From assembly GCA_023390875.1 (NCBI GenBank), contig JAEWCA010000196.1, positions 1 through 7,937 on the forward strand: 7,937 nucleotides of DNA, in the 5' to 3' direction. Under the pieces are notes generated by a model. It did not search any database. It worked only from the letters and a program-made list of their open reading frames with translations, and was not told the origin of the DNA. Every line of letters starts with the position of its first letter. Position 1 is the first letter of the stretch. This DNA comes from Actinomycetes bacterium. Lineage in GTDB: Bacteria; Actinomycetota; Actinomycetes; Actinomycetales; Cellulomonadaceae. Shown here in pieces: positions 1-6,560 of this stretch. Position numbers and translations under genes: made by a program.

Positions 1-2
1 CG

Positions 3-143
3 CTCGCGGTGGTCGCGGTCGCCGGCGCGGCGGTCGGCGGGGCGCTCGTCGTCCGGCGTCGTCGGGCGACCGTGGCGAGGTCGGAAGCCGCGCGCGGCAC
101 CGCCACCGGGGCCTGCGACTGCCGTGGAGCCTGCGGGAGCTGA
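3..143 (+). CDS. C-terminal fragment of an unidentified membrane protein
   Basis: This reading frame is open from the window edge to a TGA at 141-143 and gives 46 residues. They begin with a hydrophobic stretch rich in Ala, Val and Gly (about residues 1-17). Four consecutive arginines follow, and then a polar tail with three cysteines in a CDC..C pattern near the end. A hydrophobic helix followed directly by a basic cluster is typical of a final transmembrane segment with a cytoplasmic tail (positive-inside rule). By my count about 41 of 46 sense codons end in G or C, which fits coding but does not prove it in DNA this GC-rich. I do not recognise the family. The stop lies 19 bp before the next start, so the two genes could be cotranscribed. 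The other forward frames could also be read here, so confidence is moderate. Confidence 0.45.
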   Translation, partial: LAVVAVAGAAVGGALVVRRRRATVARSEAARGTATGACDCRGACGS

Positions 144-162
144 GTCCGGGCACACTCGCCTC

Positions 163-495
163 ATGACCACGTTGCGCTCGATCGCGCTGTTCGCCCTGGC
201 CGCCGTCGCGGAGATCGGCGGCGCCTGGCTGGTCTGGCAGGGCGTGCGCGAGCACCGCGGGGTGCTGTGGATCGGTGCGGGCGTGCTCGCGCTCGGCGCG
301 TACGGCTTCGTCGCGACGCTGCAGCCGGACGCGAGCTTCGGCCGGATCCTCGCCGCGTACGGCGGGGTGTTCGTCGCGGGCTCGCTCGCGTGGGGCATGG
401 CCGTCGACAGGTTCCGGCCGGACCGCTGGGACCTGACCGGCGCCGCGATCTGCCTGCTCGGCGTCGCGGTCATCATGTACGCGCCGCGCACCTGA
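163..495 (+). CDS. ynfA: YnfA/UPF0060 family small multidrug-resistance-like membrane protein
   Basis: The 110-residue product matches the usual size of YnfA/UPF0060 inner-membrane proteins (about 108-110). It has four predicted hydrophobic helices at roughly residues 5-25, 33-52, 62-80 and 90-107. Family landmarks are visible: an AxxEIGGAWL segment with an acidic residue (E17) in helix 1, an LQP-D-A-S-F-GR loop (53-61), AAYGG at 64-68 opening helix 3, and DRWDLTGA (87-94) before helix 4. YnfA proteins are related to small multidrug-resistance (SMR) transporters, and some have been reported to export cationic compounds. Substrate and role here are unknown. I chose the ATG at 163 because it gives the canonical N-terminus. 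An in-frame GTG at 124 would add 13 non-conserved residues and overlap the upstream gene. No convincing ribosome binding site precedes the ATG. The gene has no evident functional link to the hydrolases downstream. Confidence 0.9.
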   Translation: MTTLRSIALFALAAVAEIGGAWLVWQGVREHRGVLWIGAGVLALGAYGFVATLQPDASFGRILAAYGGVFVAGSLAWGMAVDRFRPDRWDLTGAAICLLGVAVIMYAPRT

Positions 496-519
496 CCGAC
501 CCGGCCCGGTGCGTCGCCG

Positions 520-530
520 CGAAACGATTA
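520..530 (+). promoter_or_regulatory. Motif CGAAACGATTA shared with the minus-strand hydrolase promoter
   Basis: The 11-mer CGAAACGATTA lies 7 bp upstream of the LacI-type operator. A copy with one difference, CGAAACGGTTA, occurs at 6634-6644, upstream of the other operator. The CGAAACG half resembles one arm of the CGAAACGTTTCG-like palindromes bound by some actinobacterial LacI-family repressors. The second arm is degraded. It could be an auxiliary regulator site, part of a promoter, or chance. Confidence 0.3.
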
Positions 531-537
531 CGGCGAA

Positions 538-553
538 ATGTGAGCGATAACAT
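538..553 (+). promoter_or_regulatory. LacI-family-type operator upstream of the GH43-CBM6-CBM13 gene
   Basis: The 16-bp site ATGTGAGCGATAACAT is an imperfect palindrome: six of eight base pairs are symmetric and it has the central CG step typical of LacI/GalR-family operators. It differs at one base from the site at 6561-6576 that precedes the other hydrolase unit. The first gene downstream is the GH43 enzyme starting at 784. A LacI-family repressor responding to a released sugar (arabinose, xylose or galactose type) is the natural reading. Which repressor is unknown, because no regulator gene lies in the window. The TAACAT at its right end could double as a -10 element, but I see no good -35 partner. 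Confidence 0.72.
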
Positions 554-772
554 CCAGCCGTCGCGCAGGGGCGATGACGCCCTGGGCCGGACATCCCGGC
601 GCGCGACGAGGGCGACGACCGCGAGCCGGGCACCCGGCGGGGACCGGCCTCCCGCCTGAGGACCGACCGCACGCCCGACGTGGCGCACCCCCGTCCACGC
701 CGCCGCCGGCCGGCACGGACGCAGCGGCGCCGACCGGCACCGGGTCCGCGACAGCACCCGCTCGTGACACTC
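554..772 (+). other. Long untranslated leader between operator and GH43 start; no gene seen
   Basis: About 220 bp separate the operator from the ribosome binding site of the GH43 gene. An in-frame ATG at 574 keeps this stretch open, but it does not look coding: by my count about 20 of its 70 codons end in A or T, many of them CGA, while the gene downstream almost always uses G or C there. The residues it would encode are Arg/Pro/Ala-rich with no recognisable fold, and they would bury the signal peptide. I see no clear hairpin, riboswitch or small gene. Confidence 0.4.
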
Positions 773-778
773 GAGGAG
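773..778 (+). promoter_or_regulatory. Ribosome binding site that fixes a TTG start at 784
   Basis: GAGGAG lies 5 bp before the TTG at 784. It is the only good Shine-Dalgarno match in front of the signal peptide, and no in-frame ATG or GTG lies nearby. It therefore decides the start as TTG. Confidence 0.75.
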
Positions 779-783
779 CCACG

Positions 784-2598
784 TTGAAGCAGCCACCCTC
801 ACGCCCGCCCCGGAGGCGACTCCGGTCGGCCATCGCCCTGCTCGCCGCGGCGGTCTGCGCCGTCGCCCTGCTCCCTGCGCCGGCGCAGGCGGACAACCCG
901 ATCGTCCAGCACATCTACACCGCCGACCCGGCACCCCTGGTGTACGACGGCCGCGTCTACCTGTACACGGGGCACGACGAGGACGGCTCGTCGTACTTCA
1001 CGATGCGCGACTGGCACGTGTTCTCGTCGGCCGACATGGTCAACTGGACGGACCACGGCTCGCCCATGTCGCTCGCGACGTTCAGCTGGGCGGACGCCGA
1101 CGCGTGGGCGGGTCAGGTCGTGCCGCGCAACGGGAAGTTCTACTGGTACGTGCCGGTCCGGCAGCGGTCGACGGGGCAGCGCGTCATCGGGGTCGGCGTC
1201 GCCGACAGCCCGACGGGGCCGTTCCGCGACGCGATCGGCCGCCCGCTCGTCGGCAACGGCGAGATCGACCCGACCGTGATGATCGACGACGGCGGCCAGG
1301 CGTACCTCTACTGGGGCAACCCGCACCTCTGGTACGTCCGGCTCAACGCCGACATGATCTCGTACTCGGGCAGCCCGACCCAGATCCCGCTCACCACCGC
1401 CGGGTTCGGCACCCGGACCGGGGACGCGAACCGGCCGACCCTCTTCGAGGAGGGGCCGTGGGTCTACAAGCGCGGCGGAACGTACTACAACGTGTTCGCG
1501 GCCCGCTGCTGCTCGGAGTTCATCGGGTACTCGACCGCACCCGGGCCGACGGGGCCGTGGACGTACCGCGGGACCGTCATGCCGACGCAGGGCAGCAGCT
1601 TCACGAACCACCCGGGCGTCATCGACTTCGCCGGCAACTCGTACTTCTTCTACCACAACGGTGCTCTGCCGGGCGGTGGCGGGTACACGCGGTCGGTGGC
1701 GGTCGAGAAGTTCACGTACGGCGCCGACGGCAGCATCCCGACGATCACCATGACGACCACGGGTGCACCGCAGGTCGGCACGCTCGACCCGTACGTGCGG
1801 CAGGAGGCCGAGACGATCGCGTGGGAGTCCGGGATCGAGACGGAGCCGTCGACCGAGGGCGGCATGAACATCGGCTGGATCGAGAACGGCGACTACGTCA
1901 AGGTCAAGGGCGTCGCGTTCGGCACGGGCGCCACCTCGTTCTCCGCCCGGGTCGCGTCCGCCACGAGCGGTGGGCGCATCGAGGTGCGGCTCGACGGCAC
2001 GGGCGGCCCGGTCGTCGGGACGTGCACGGTGGGTGGCACCGGTGGCTGGCAGAGCTGGACGACGACCACGTGCCCGGTCACCGGCGCGACCGGGACGCAC
2101 GACCTGTACCTGCGGTTCACCGGCGGCAGCGGCACCCTGTTCAACGTCAACTGGTGGCAGTTCGCCGGAGGCACCAGCACCCCGACGGCGTACCGGGTGA
2201 CCAACCGGAACAGCGGGCAGGTGATCGACGTGCAGCAGGGCAGCCTCGCGGACGCGGCGGGCGTCGGCCAGTGGCCCAGCACCGGCTCGGCGTGGCAGCA
2301 GTGGCGGTTCGTCGACGCCGGCAGCGGGAACGTGCGGCTGCAGAGCGTCAACAGCGGCAAGTGCCTGGACGTGAGCGGTGCGTCGACGGCCGACGGCGCG
2401 GCGGTCATCCAGTACACGTGCCACGACCGGAACAACCAGGTGTTCACCTGGCGCTCGACCGGCGACGGCTACAACCAGCTCGTGAACCTCAACAGCGGCA
2501 AGTGCCTGAACGTGGTCAACGGCTCGGCCACCGCGGGCGCTGCGCTGGAGCAGCGGACGTGCAGCTCGGCGACCAGCATGCAGTGGTCCCGCTCCTGA
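784..2598 (+). CDS. Secreted GH43 arabinofuranosidase/beta-xylosidase-type enzyme with CBM6 and CBM13
   Basis: This is a 604-residue exported hydrolase. Residues 1-36 form a signal peptide: a basic RPPRRR region, a hydrophobic core, and an AQA cleavage site before D37. Residues 38-335 are a five-bladed GH43 domain. The expected catalytic carboxylates are present: base D48 in TADPAP, the pKa-setting D162 in EIDPT, and acid E223 in EEGP. Residues about 339-460 are a CBM6 (QEAETIAW opening, NGDYVKVKGVAFG, ending NVNWWQF). Residues about 468-603 are a CBM13 trefoil with three Q-x-W-like repeats, the second and third carrying Cys pairs. The order GH43-CBM6 and several motifs (SSADMVNWTDHG, ADSPTGPF) resemble arabinoxylan arabinofuranohydrolases of the XynD/AXH-m2,3 type (probably subfamily 29). 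The likely role is extracellular removal of arabinose or xylose from xylan. Family assignment is firm, but exact specificity is not readable. It is probably controlled by the operator at 538-553, and it converges on the GH27 gene. Confidence 0.92.
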   Translation: MKQPPSRPPRRRLRSAIALLAAAVCAVALLPAPAQADNPIVQHIYTADPAPLVYDGRVYLYTGHDEDGSSYFTMRDWHVFSSADMVNWTDHGSPMSLATFSWADADAWAGQVVPRNGKFYWYVPVRQRSTGQRVIGVGVADSPTGPFRDAIGRPLVGNGEIDPTVMIDDGGQAYLYWGNPHLWYVRLNADMISYSGSPTQIPLTTAGFGTRTGDANRPTLFEEGPWVYKRGGTYYNVFAARCCSEFIGYSTAPGPTGPWTYRGTVMPTQGSSFTNHPGVIDFAGNSYFFYHNGALPGGGGYTRSVAVEKFTYGADGSIPTITMTTTGAPQVGTLDPYVRQEAETIAWESGIETEPSTEGGMNIGWIENGDYVKVKGVAFGTGATSFSARVASATSGGRIEVRLDGTGGPVVGTCTVGGTGGWQSWTTTTCPVTGATGTHDLYLRFTGGSGTLFNVNWWQFAGGTSTPTAYRVTNRNSGQVIDVQQGSLADAAGVGQWPSTGSAWQQWRFVDAGSGNVRLQSVNSGKCLDVSGASTADGAAVIQYTCHDRNNQVFTWRSTGDGYNQLVNLNSGKCLNVVNGSATAGAALEQRTCSSATSMQWSRS

Positions 2599-2616
2599 CA
2601 CCCGACGCAGGACGAG

Positions 2617-2653
2617 GCCCGGGGGGGGGGGGCCGGCCCGCCGCCCCCCGGGC
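2617..2653. terminator. GC-rich hairpin between convergent genes, probable bidirectional terminator
   Basis: A perfect 10-bp inverted repeat, GCCCGGGGGG (2617-2626) with CCCCCCGGGC (2644-2653), lies in the 76-bp gap between the two convergent stop codons. A GU-tolerant extra pair is possible outside it. A short T-rich TGTCTT follows on the plus strand, and there is no long U-tract on either side, as is common in high-GC actinobacteria. The left arm runs into 12 consecutive G (2621-2632), so alternative pairing registers are possible. Position and symmetry fit a shared terminator for both units. Confidence 0.7.
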
Positions 2654-2674
2654 TGTCTTGTGCGCTGGCCGTCG

Positions 2675-4345
2675 CTACCCGCGCGACCAGCGCTGGTTCG
2701 CGGAGCCCGTGCACGTCCACAGCAGCACGGCCGTGTTGTTCGCCGTGAGGTTGTGGTCGACGTCCAGGCACAGCCCCGACCGGACGCCGCGGATCGTGCC
2801 GTCGCCCTGCAGGGTCCACTGCTGGTTGTTGCCACCGTTGCAGTCCCACAGCTGGATGCGCGTGCCCGCCGTGGCGCTCAGCGGTGCGTCGAGGCACTTG
2901 CCGAGCGAGCGGAGCGTGCCGTCCGTCCCGGCGGTCCACGTCTGGTTGGGCGCCGAGTGGCAGTCCCAGATGACGAGGCCCGTGCCGTTCGTCGTGGCGC
3001 TCCCCGGCACGTCGAGGCAGCGTCCGGACGACGCGCTCACGAGCGCGGTCCCGGTCGGCGGCGGTGTCGTGCCGCCGGCGCTGACCACGAACAGCGCGAC
3101 GCCGTGCTGCGCGACCTGCGCGGAGATCGTCCCCGTCGTCGAGCCCGTCGCGCCCGTCCAGACCTCCCGGTAGCTGTACGTCCCCGAGCCGAGCCCGACC
3201 TGCCCGAGCGTGGTCGAGATCTGCCGGCTGCCCGACCCGCGGTTGAGCAGCGCGACGGCCACCGAGCCGTCCGCGAGCGGCTTCGCCCACACCTCGGCGT
3301 CACCGTCGTCCCGCACCCGGTCGGCCTGGCGCACGAGCGGGTCCTGGTCGATCGCGAGCACGTCGCGGTTGGTGAGGATCGACCGCACGTCGGACGACAT
3401 GTTCCGCAGGTCGTTGCCGGCGATCAGCGGTGCGCTGAGCATCGCCCACATGCTCATGTGCGCGCGGTTCTCGGTGGCGTTGAGCGCGTTCCGCACGCCG
3501 ACCATGAGCATGTCCGGGTCGTTGTACTGGCCCGGCTTGGTCCACTCCCGCATGGGCTCGACGATGTCGAGCGCCTCGGTGATGCCGACGAAGCAGTCGG
3601 CCGAGGGCGAGCAGCCCGTCGACCAGGACGCCGACAGGTCCTCGGACGTGCGCCACATGTCCGCGAACGCGCCCCAGCCCGAGTACGTCGGGGCCGTGTT
3701 CGAGTGTGCGCTGTTCGGGTTGATCGAGTAGACGATCGGGCGGCCGGTCGCCTTGAGCGCGTCGCCGAACTTCTTGAAGGTGGCGGCCTGCTCCGAGGCG
3801 GTGCCGCGGGGGTCGCACCAGTCGTGCTTGACGTAGTCGACGCCCCACGACGCGAACAGGGTCGCGTCCTGGGTCTCGTGCCCGTACGACGACGTCCCCG
3901 GCAGGTTGGAGAAGTACTGGTTGCAGGTCTTCTCACGCGGCGCGTGGTATAGCCCGAACTTCAGGCCCTTGCCGTGGATGTAGTCGCCCAGCGCCTTCAT
4001 GCCCGACGGGAACCGGTCGGTCCGGGTCCGCAGGTTGCCGCTGCCGTCGCGGGTGTCCTGCATCCAGCAGTCGTCGACGACGACGTACTGGTAGCCGGCC
4101 GCCGCCATGCCCGAGCTGACCATCGCGTCGGCCGTCTGGCGGACCATCTGCTCGTCGATGTTGCAGTAGAACGTGTTCCAGCTGTTCCAGCCCAGCGGCG
4201 GCAGGGGTGCCGGCTCCTGGACCGTCGGCGTGGCGGCGGCGACCGGGCCGGCGGCCTGCGCGCCCGTGCCGAGGGCGGCCGCGGACAACGTCAATGCGGT
4301 CGTGGCCAGCGCGGTGCACCAGCGACGACGACGAGAACTTCTCAC
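2675..4345 (-). CDS. Secreted GH27 enzyme (alpha-galactosidase / beta-L-arabinopyranosidase family) with CBM13
   Basis: This is a 556-residue exported enzyme. Residues 1-31 form a signal peptide (RSSRRRR, hydrophobic core, AQA site). Residues about 47-330 form the GH27 barrel: PPLGWNSWNTF at the start, VVVDDCW (88-94), nucleophile D175 in YVKHDWC, acid/base D236 in WRTSED, and GQYNDPDML (272-280). Cysteine pairs C61/C93 and C141/C177 match the conserved GH27 disulfides. A beta-sandwich domain (about 335-422) and a TTPPPTG linker lead to a CBM13 (433-556) with NQTW, NQQW and NQRW repeats and paired cysteines. GH27 retaining enzymes release terminal alpha-galactose, or beta-L-arabinopyranose in some Streptomyces relatives. 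Keeping Asp-Asp in the DDCW motif favours galactose, because as I recall the arabinopyranosidase carries Glu there. The GTG start is set by AAGGGAG 7 bp upstream; an ATG at 4372 has no such site. It is the second gene of an operon, 35 bp after the GH43 stop. Confidence 0.92.
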   Translation of the reverse strand: MRSSRRRRWCTALATTALTLSAAALGTGAQAAGPVAAATPTVQEPAPLPPLGWNSWNTFYCNIDEQMVRQTADAMVSSGMAAAGYQYVVVDDCWMQDTRDGSGNLRTRTDRFPSGMKALGDYIHGKGLKFGLYHAPREKTCNQYFSNLPGTSSYGHETQDATLFASWGVDYVKHDWCDPRGTASEQAATFKKFGDALKATGRPIVYSINPNSAHSNTAPTYSGWGAFADMWRTSEDLSASWSTGCSPSADCFVGITEALDIVEPMREWTKPGQYNDPDMLMVGVRNALNATENRAHMSMWAMLSAPLIAGNDLRNMSSDVRSILTNRDVLAIDQDPLVRQADRVRDDGDAEVWAKPLADGSVAVALLNRGSGSRQISTTLGQVGLGSGTYSYREVWTGATGSTTGTISAQVAQHGVALFVVSAGGTTPPPTGTALVSASSGRCLDVPGSATTNGTGLVIWDCHSAPNQTWTAGTDGTLRSLGKCLDAPLSATAGTRIQLWDCNGGNNQQWTLQGDGTIRGVRSGLCLDVDHNLTANNTAVLLWTCTGSANQRWSRG

Positions 4346-4352
4346 GAGAGCA

Positions 4353-4359
4353 CTCCCTT
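4353..4359 (-). promoter_or_regulatory. Ribosome binding site for the GH27 gene (GTG start)
   Basis: On the minus strand AAGGGAG lies 7 bp before the GTG at 4345-4343. This makes GTG a better start than the in-frame ATG at 4372-4370, which lies just after the upstream stop codon and has only a CT-rich stretch in front of it. The GTG start also gives a compact signal peptide beginning RSSRRRR. Confidence 0.7.
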
Positions 4360-4380
4360 GTGCGGTGGTCATGGTGGAGG

Positions 4381-6462
4381 TCACGGGGTCGTGAGGTCGA
4401 AGCGCCGCACGGTGACCGCACCCCCGAGCGAGCCGGTGGCGTAGTTGAAGATCCCGAAGCGGTACCCCATGAAGAACTGCCACGAGTTGCCGAGCGTGAA
4501 GGCCGGCCCCAAGCGGGAGAAGGTCACGCCGTCGGTGCTGTACGAGAACGTCGCCTGCCGGCCGGAGCCCGGACGGATGTCCGCGGTGGCCCGCAGCCAG
4601 ATCCGCCCGCCGCTCACGGACGCGCTCGCCGCCTCGGTGCCGGTGCCGGTGGTGTTCCAGCTGCCGTCCATCGTCAGCCCGTTGGTCATCGAGACCCGCG
4701 TGACGCCGTTGTCGCGCCGCACGCCGATCCACGCCGACGAGTCCCGCAGCATCGCGAGCCCCGCCCGGTCGCCGTCACGCATCGTGCTGTAGTCCAGCTC
4801 GATCGTCGCCGTGGAGGACGGGCCCTGGATGCGGTGCGTGAGCGTGTTGCGGGCGTTGTACAGGTCGTTCGTGACGGTGGCCGTCTGGAGCCGCAGCCCG
4901 TTGCTCACGGTGAACCTGCTGGTGTCCGGGTTGTGGTTCCACTCCCAGCGCGGGCCCAGCGCCGGTCCGGTGAACGTGTCCGGGCCGATCATCGACGCGA
5001 CGGTCTTCGTCGTCGTGATGTTCGGCTTCGGGTAGGTCGCGCCCCAGCCGCCGTTCACGGTCTGCACGGTCGGCCAGCCGTCCGCGCTCCAGCTGATGGG
5101 CGCGAGGGCCGGCACGCGGCCGCCCGGGTACGCGTCGACGAAGGCCATGTAGTACCAGTCGCCGTTCTGCGTCTGCACGAGGCCGCCCTGGTGCGGCACG
5201 CCGCCGCCCGAGATCGGGCTGGGCATGTTGAGCAGCACCTGACGCATCTCGTACGGCCCGAACGGCGAGGTGGAACGCAGCACGTACTGGCCGTTCGCGG
5301 GCCGGGTCAGCCAGATGTAGTAGTAGCCGTTGCGCTTGTAGAACCGGGACCCCTCGAGCGTGCCCACGCTGGACGGCGTCGTGAACACCTGCTGGCTGCG
5401 GACCTGGCTGGTCCCGTCGGCCGACAGCTGGGCGACGCTGATCGTGCTGTTCCCGTACGCGACGTACATGGTGTCGTCGTCGTCCACGAGCAGGCCGGCG
5501 TCGTAGTAGCACCCGTTGATCCGGGCGCGCTTGCTCCACGTGCCGTCGACCGCCGTCGCGGTGTACACGTACGTGCGGTTGAACTCGGTGCAGCCGATCC
5601 AGTAGAAGGTCTTGTTGCTCGGCCGGTAGTTGAACGCCGACGCCCAGATGCCCTTGACGTAGGCGCGGCCGCCGTTGAGGTCGTACGCGTTCGAGTCGAA
5701 GTCGAGGCGCGGCACCGAGTGGCCGGCGTACTCCCAGTTGACCAGGTCGTACGACCGCAGGATCGGCGCGCCCGGCGAGTAGTGCATGGTCGACGCGGAG
5801 TAGTAGTAGGCGTCGCCGACGCGGATGATGTCGCCGTCGGCGAAGTCCTGCCACACCACCGGGTTGTTGTACGTGCCCGTGGACGGCGGCGGCGTGGTCG
5901 GGCCGCCGCTGCCGGCCTTGACGAGCTGCCACTGCTGGTTGGTGCCGTTCCAGTCGGCGTACTGGACGATGTTGCCGCCGTCGGCCGTGGAGGCACCCTG
6001 CACCTCGACGGCCTTGCCGCTGTTGCGGCTGATCAGCTGGATGTAGCCGTCGACGTCCTGGACGCTGAACTGCTGGTTGGTGGCGTTGTTGTCGGTCCAC
6101 TGGATGATCGCGGCGCCGTCGGCGGTCGACCTGCCCGTGACGTCCAGGACCTTGCCCGACAGCCGCGACTTGAGCCGGTAGTAGCCGCCGCCCGAGTCGA
6201 CGAACTGCCACTGCTGCTGGTTGCCGTCGTTGCGGCTCCACTGCGTGATGCGGGCGCCGTCGGCGGTGGACAGGTTGTAGACGTCGATCGCCTTGCCGCT
6301 GTTGCGGTTGACCAGCACGTACCACGCGGTGGTGTCGATGCTGGCGGCGGACGCCGGTGAGCCGGGGACCACTGCGAGGAGGGCGCCGGCCAGGACGACG
6401 GCGAGGGCGGCGACGAACGCCGCGGCCCGGCGGCGGCGCCCGTGGGTGCTGGGGGAAGACAT
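4381..6462 (-). CDS. Secreted CBM13-GH43 enzyme with C-terminal GH43_C2 domain
   Basis: This is a 693-residue exported hydrolase. Residues 1-39/40 are a signal peptide (HGRRRR, long Ala/Val/Leu core, ASA site). Residues about 45-182 are an N-terminal CBM13 with three repeats (NQQQW, NQQF, NQQW) and no cysteines. A TTPPPSTG linker follows, then a GH43 five-bladed domain (about 198-490). Catalytic residues by position are base D209 (FADGDIIRVGDAYY), modulator D321 (YYDAGLLVDDDD) and acid E370 (TLEGS). The segment STMHYSPGAPILRSYDLVNWEYAGH is typical of GH43 enzymes that carry a C-terminal concanavalin-like domain, and such a domain fills about 494-692. Family members are mostly alpha-L-arabinofuranosidases or beta-xylosidases (I would guess subfamily 12 or 11). 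The role is probably extracellular side-chain removal. The ATG at 6462 follows GGAAGGAAG. A GTG at 6528, also with a good ribosome site, is an alternative. It heads an operon with the GH27 gene. Confidence 0.92.
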   Translation of the reverse strand: MSSPSTHGRRRRAAAFVAALAVVLAGALLAVVPGSPASAASIDTTAWYVLVNRNSGKAIDVYNLSTADGARITQWSRNDGNQQQWQFVDSGGGYYRLKSRLSGKVLDVTGRSTADGAAIIQWTDNNATNQQFSVQDVDGYIQLISRNSGKAVEVQGASTADGGNIVQYADWNGTNQQWQLVKAGSGGPTTPPPSTGTYNNPVVWQDFADGDIIRVGDAYYYSASTMHYSPGAPILRSYDLVNWEYAGHSVPRLDFDSNAYDLNGGRAYVKGIWASAFNYRPSNKTFYWIGCTEFNRTYVYTATAVDGTWSKRARINGCYYDAGLLVDDDDTMYVAYGNSTISVAQLSADGTSQVRSQQVFTTPSSVGTLEGSRFYKRNGYYYIWLTRPANGQYVLRSTSPFGPYEMRQVLLNMPSPISGGGVPHQGGLVQTQNGDWYYMAFVDAYPGGRVPALAPISWSADGWPTVQTVNGGWGATYPKPNITTTKTVASMIGPDTFTGPALGPRWEWNHNPDTSRFTVSNGLRLQTATVTNDLYNARNTLTHRIQGPSSTATIELDYSTMRDGDRAGLAMLRDSSAWIGVRRDNGVTRVSMTNGLTMDGSWNTTGTGTEAASASVSGGRIWLRATADIRPGSGRQATFSYSTDGVTFSRLGPAFTLGNSWQFFMGYRFGIFNYATGSLGGAVTVRRFDLTTP

Positions 6463-6468
6463 CGTCGG

Positions 6469-6477
6469 CTTCCTTCC
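6469..6477 (-). promoter_or_regulatory. Ribosome binding site for the CBM13-GH43 gene
   Basis: GGAAGGAAG on the minus strand lies 6 bp before the ATG at 6462 and supports that start, which begins a normal-length signal peptide. Its far edge touches the stem of the hairpin at 6477-6501. Confidence 0.65.
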
Positions 6478-6501
6478 GGTCGGGGATCGCGTCCCCGACC
6501 G
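6477..6501 (-). other. Leader stem-loop abutting the ribosome binding site
   Basis: A perfect 10-bp inverted repeat (CGGTCGGGGA with TCCCCGACCG) encloses a 5-base loop, directly upstream of the GGAAGGAAG site. In RNA it would form a very stable hairpin in the 5' leader. It could modulate translation or message stability, or be a DNA site for a dimeric regulator. It is also inside the reading frame if the upstream GTG at 6528 is used. Confidence 0.5.
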
Positions 6502-6535
6502 CCGAGCGGGTCCCCGTGCGCGCAGCACGGCGAGA

Positions 6536-6543
6536 CTCCCTCC
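6536..6543 (-). promoter_or_regulatory. Second possible ribosome binding site, for an in-frame GTG at 6528
   Basis: GGAGGGAG on the minus strand lies 7 bp before a GTG at 6528-6526. That GTG is in frame with the GH43 gene and would add 22 mostly basic residues ahead of the signal peptide. By matching alone it is at least as good as the site for the ATG at 6462. The domain picture favours the shorter form. Confidence 0.35.
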
Positions 6544-6560
6544 GGTCGGTCGGCGACTGG

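Noticed and set aside
496..519. Terminator after the ynfA-like gene
   Set aside because: Only a 4-bp ACCG/CGGT pairing is visible with no T-tract, which is too weak to call.
574..783. Upstream ATG at 574 as the start of the GH43-CBM6-CBM13 protein
   Set aside because: It would place about 70 Arg/Pro-rich residues before a signal peptide, and about 20 of its 70 codons end in A or T. The TTG at 784 has a good ribosome site and gives a normal exported protein.
2599..2674. Attachment site or mobile-element end in the G-rich intergenic repeat
   Set aside because: No integrase, transposase, target duplication or tRNA is present. A convergent-gene terminator explains the inverted repeat.
799..2835. 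A 678-codon open frame on the minus strand opposite the GH43-CBM6-CBM13 gene
   Set aside because: Its product is Arg/Ala/Val-rich low-complexity with no fold. It mirrors the high-GC codon pattern of the real gene, which has a signal peptide, catalytic motifs and three domains.
4346..4362. Possible GGGAGTGCTCTC operator resembling a CebR site between GH43 and GH27
   Set aside because: The centre is not symmetric, the match is explained by the ribosome binding site, and the 35-bp gap suggests read-through within an operon.
4346..4732. Extended N-terminus for the GH27 protein, starting as far up as 4732
   Set aside because: This part overlaps the 3' end of the GH43 gene in another frame and would mask the signal peptide. 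AAGGGAG in front of the GTG at 4345 fixes a better start.
4207..6360. A 717-codon open frame on the plus strand opposite the CBM13-GH43 gene
   Set aside because: Same kind of shadow: Arg/Val/Asp/Ala-biased sequence without motifs, opposite a clearly functional GH43 gene.
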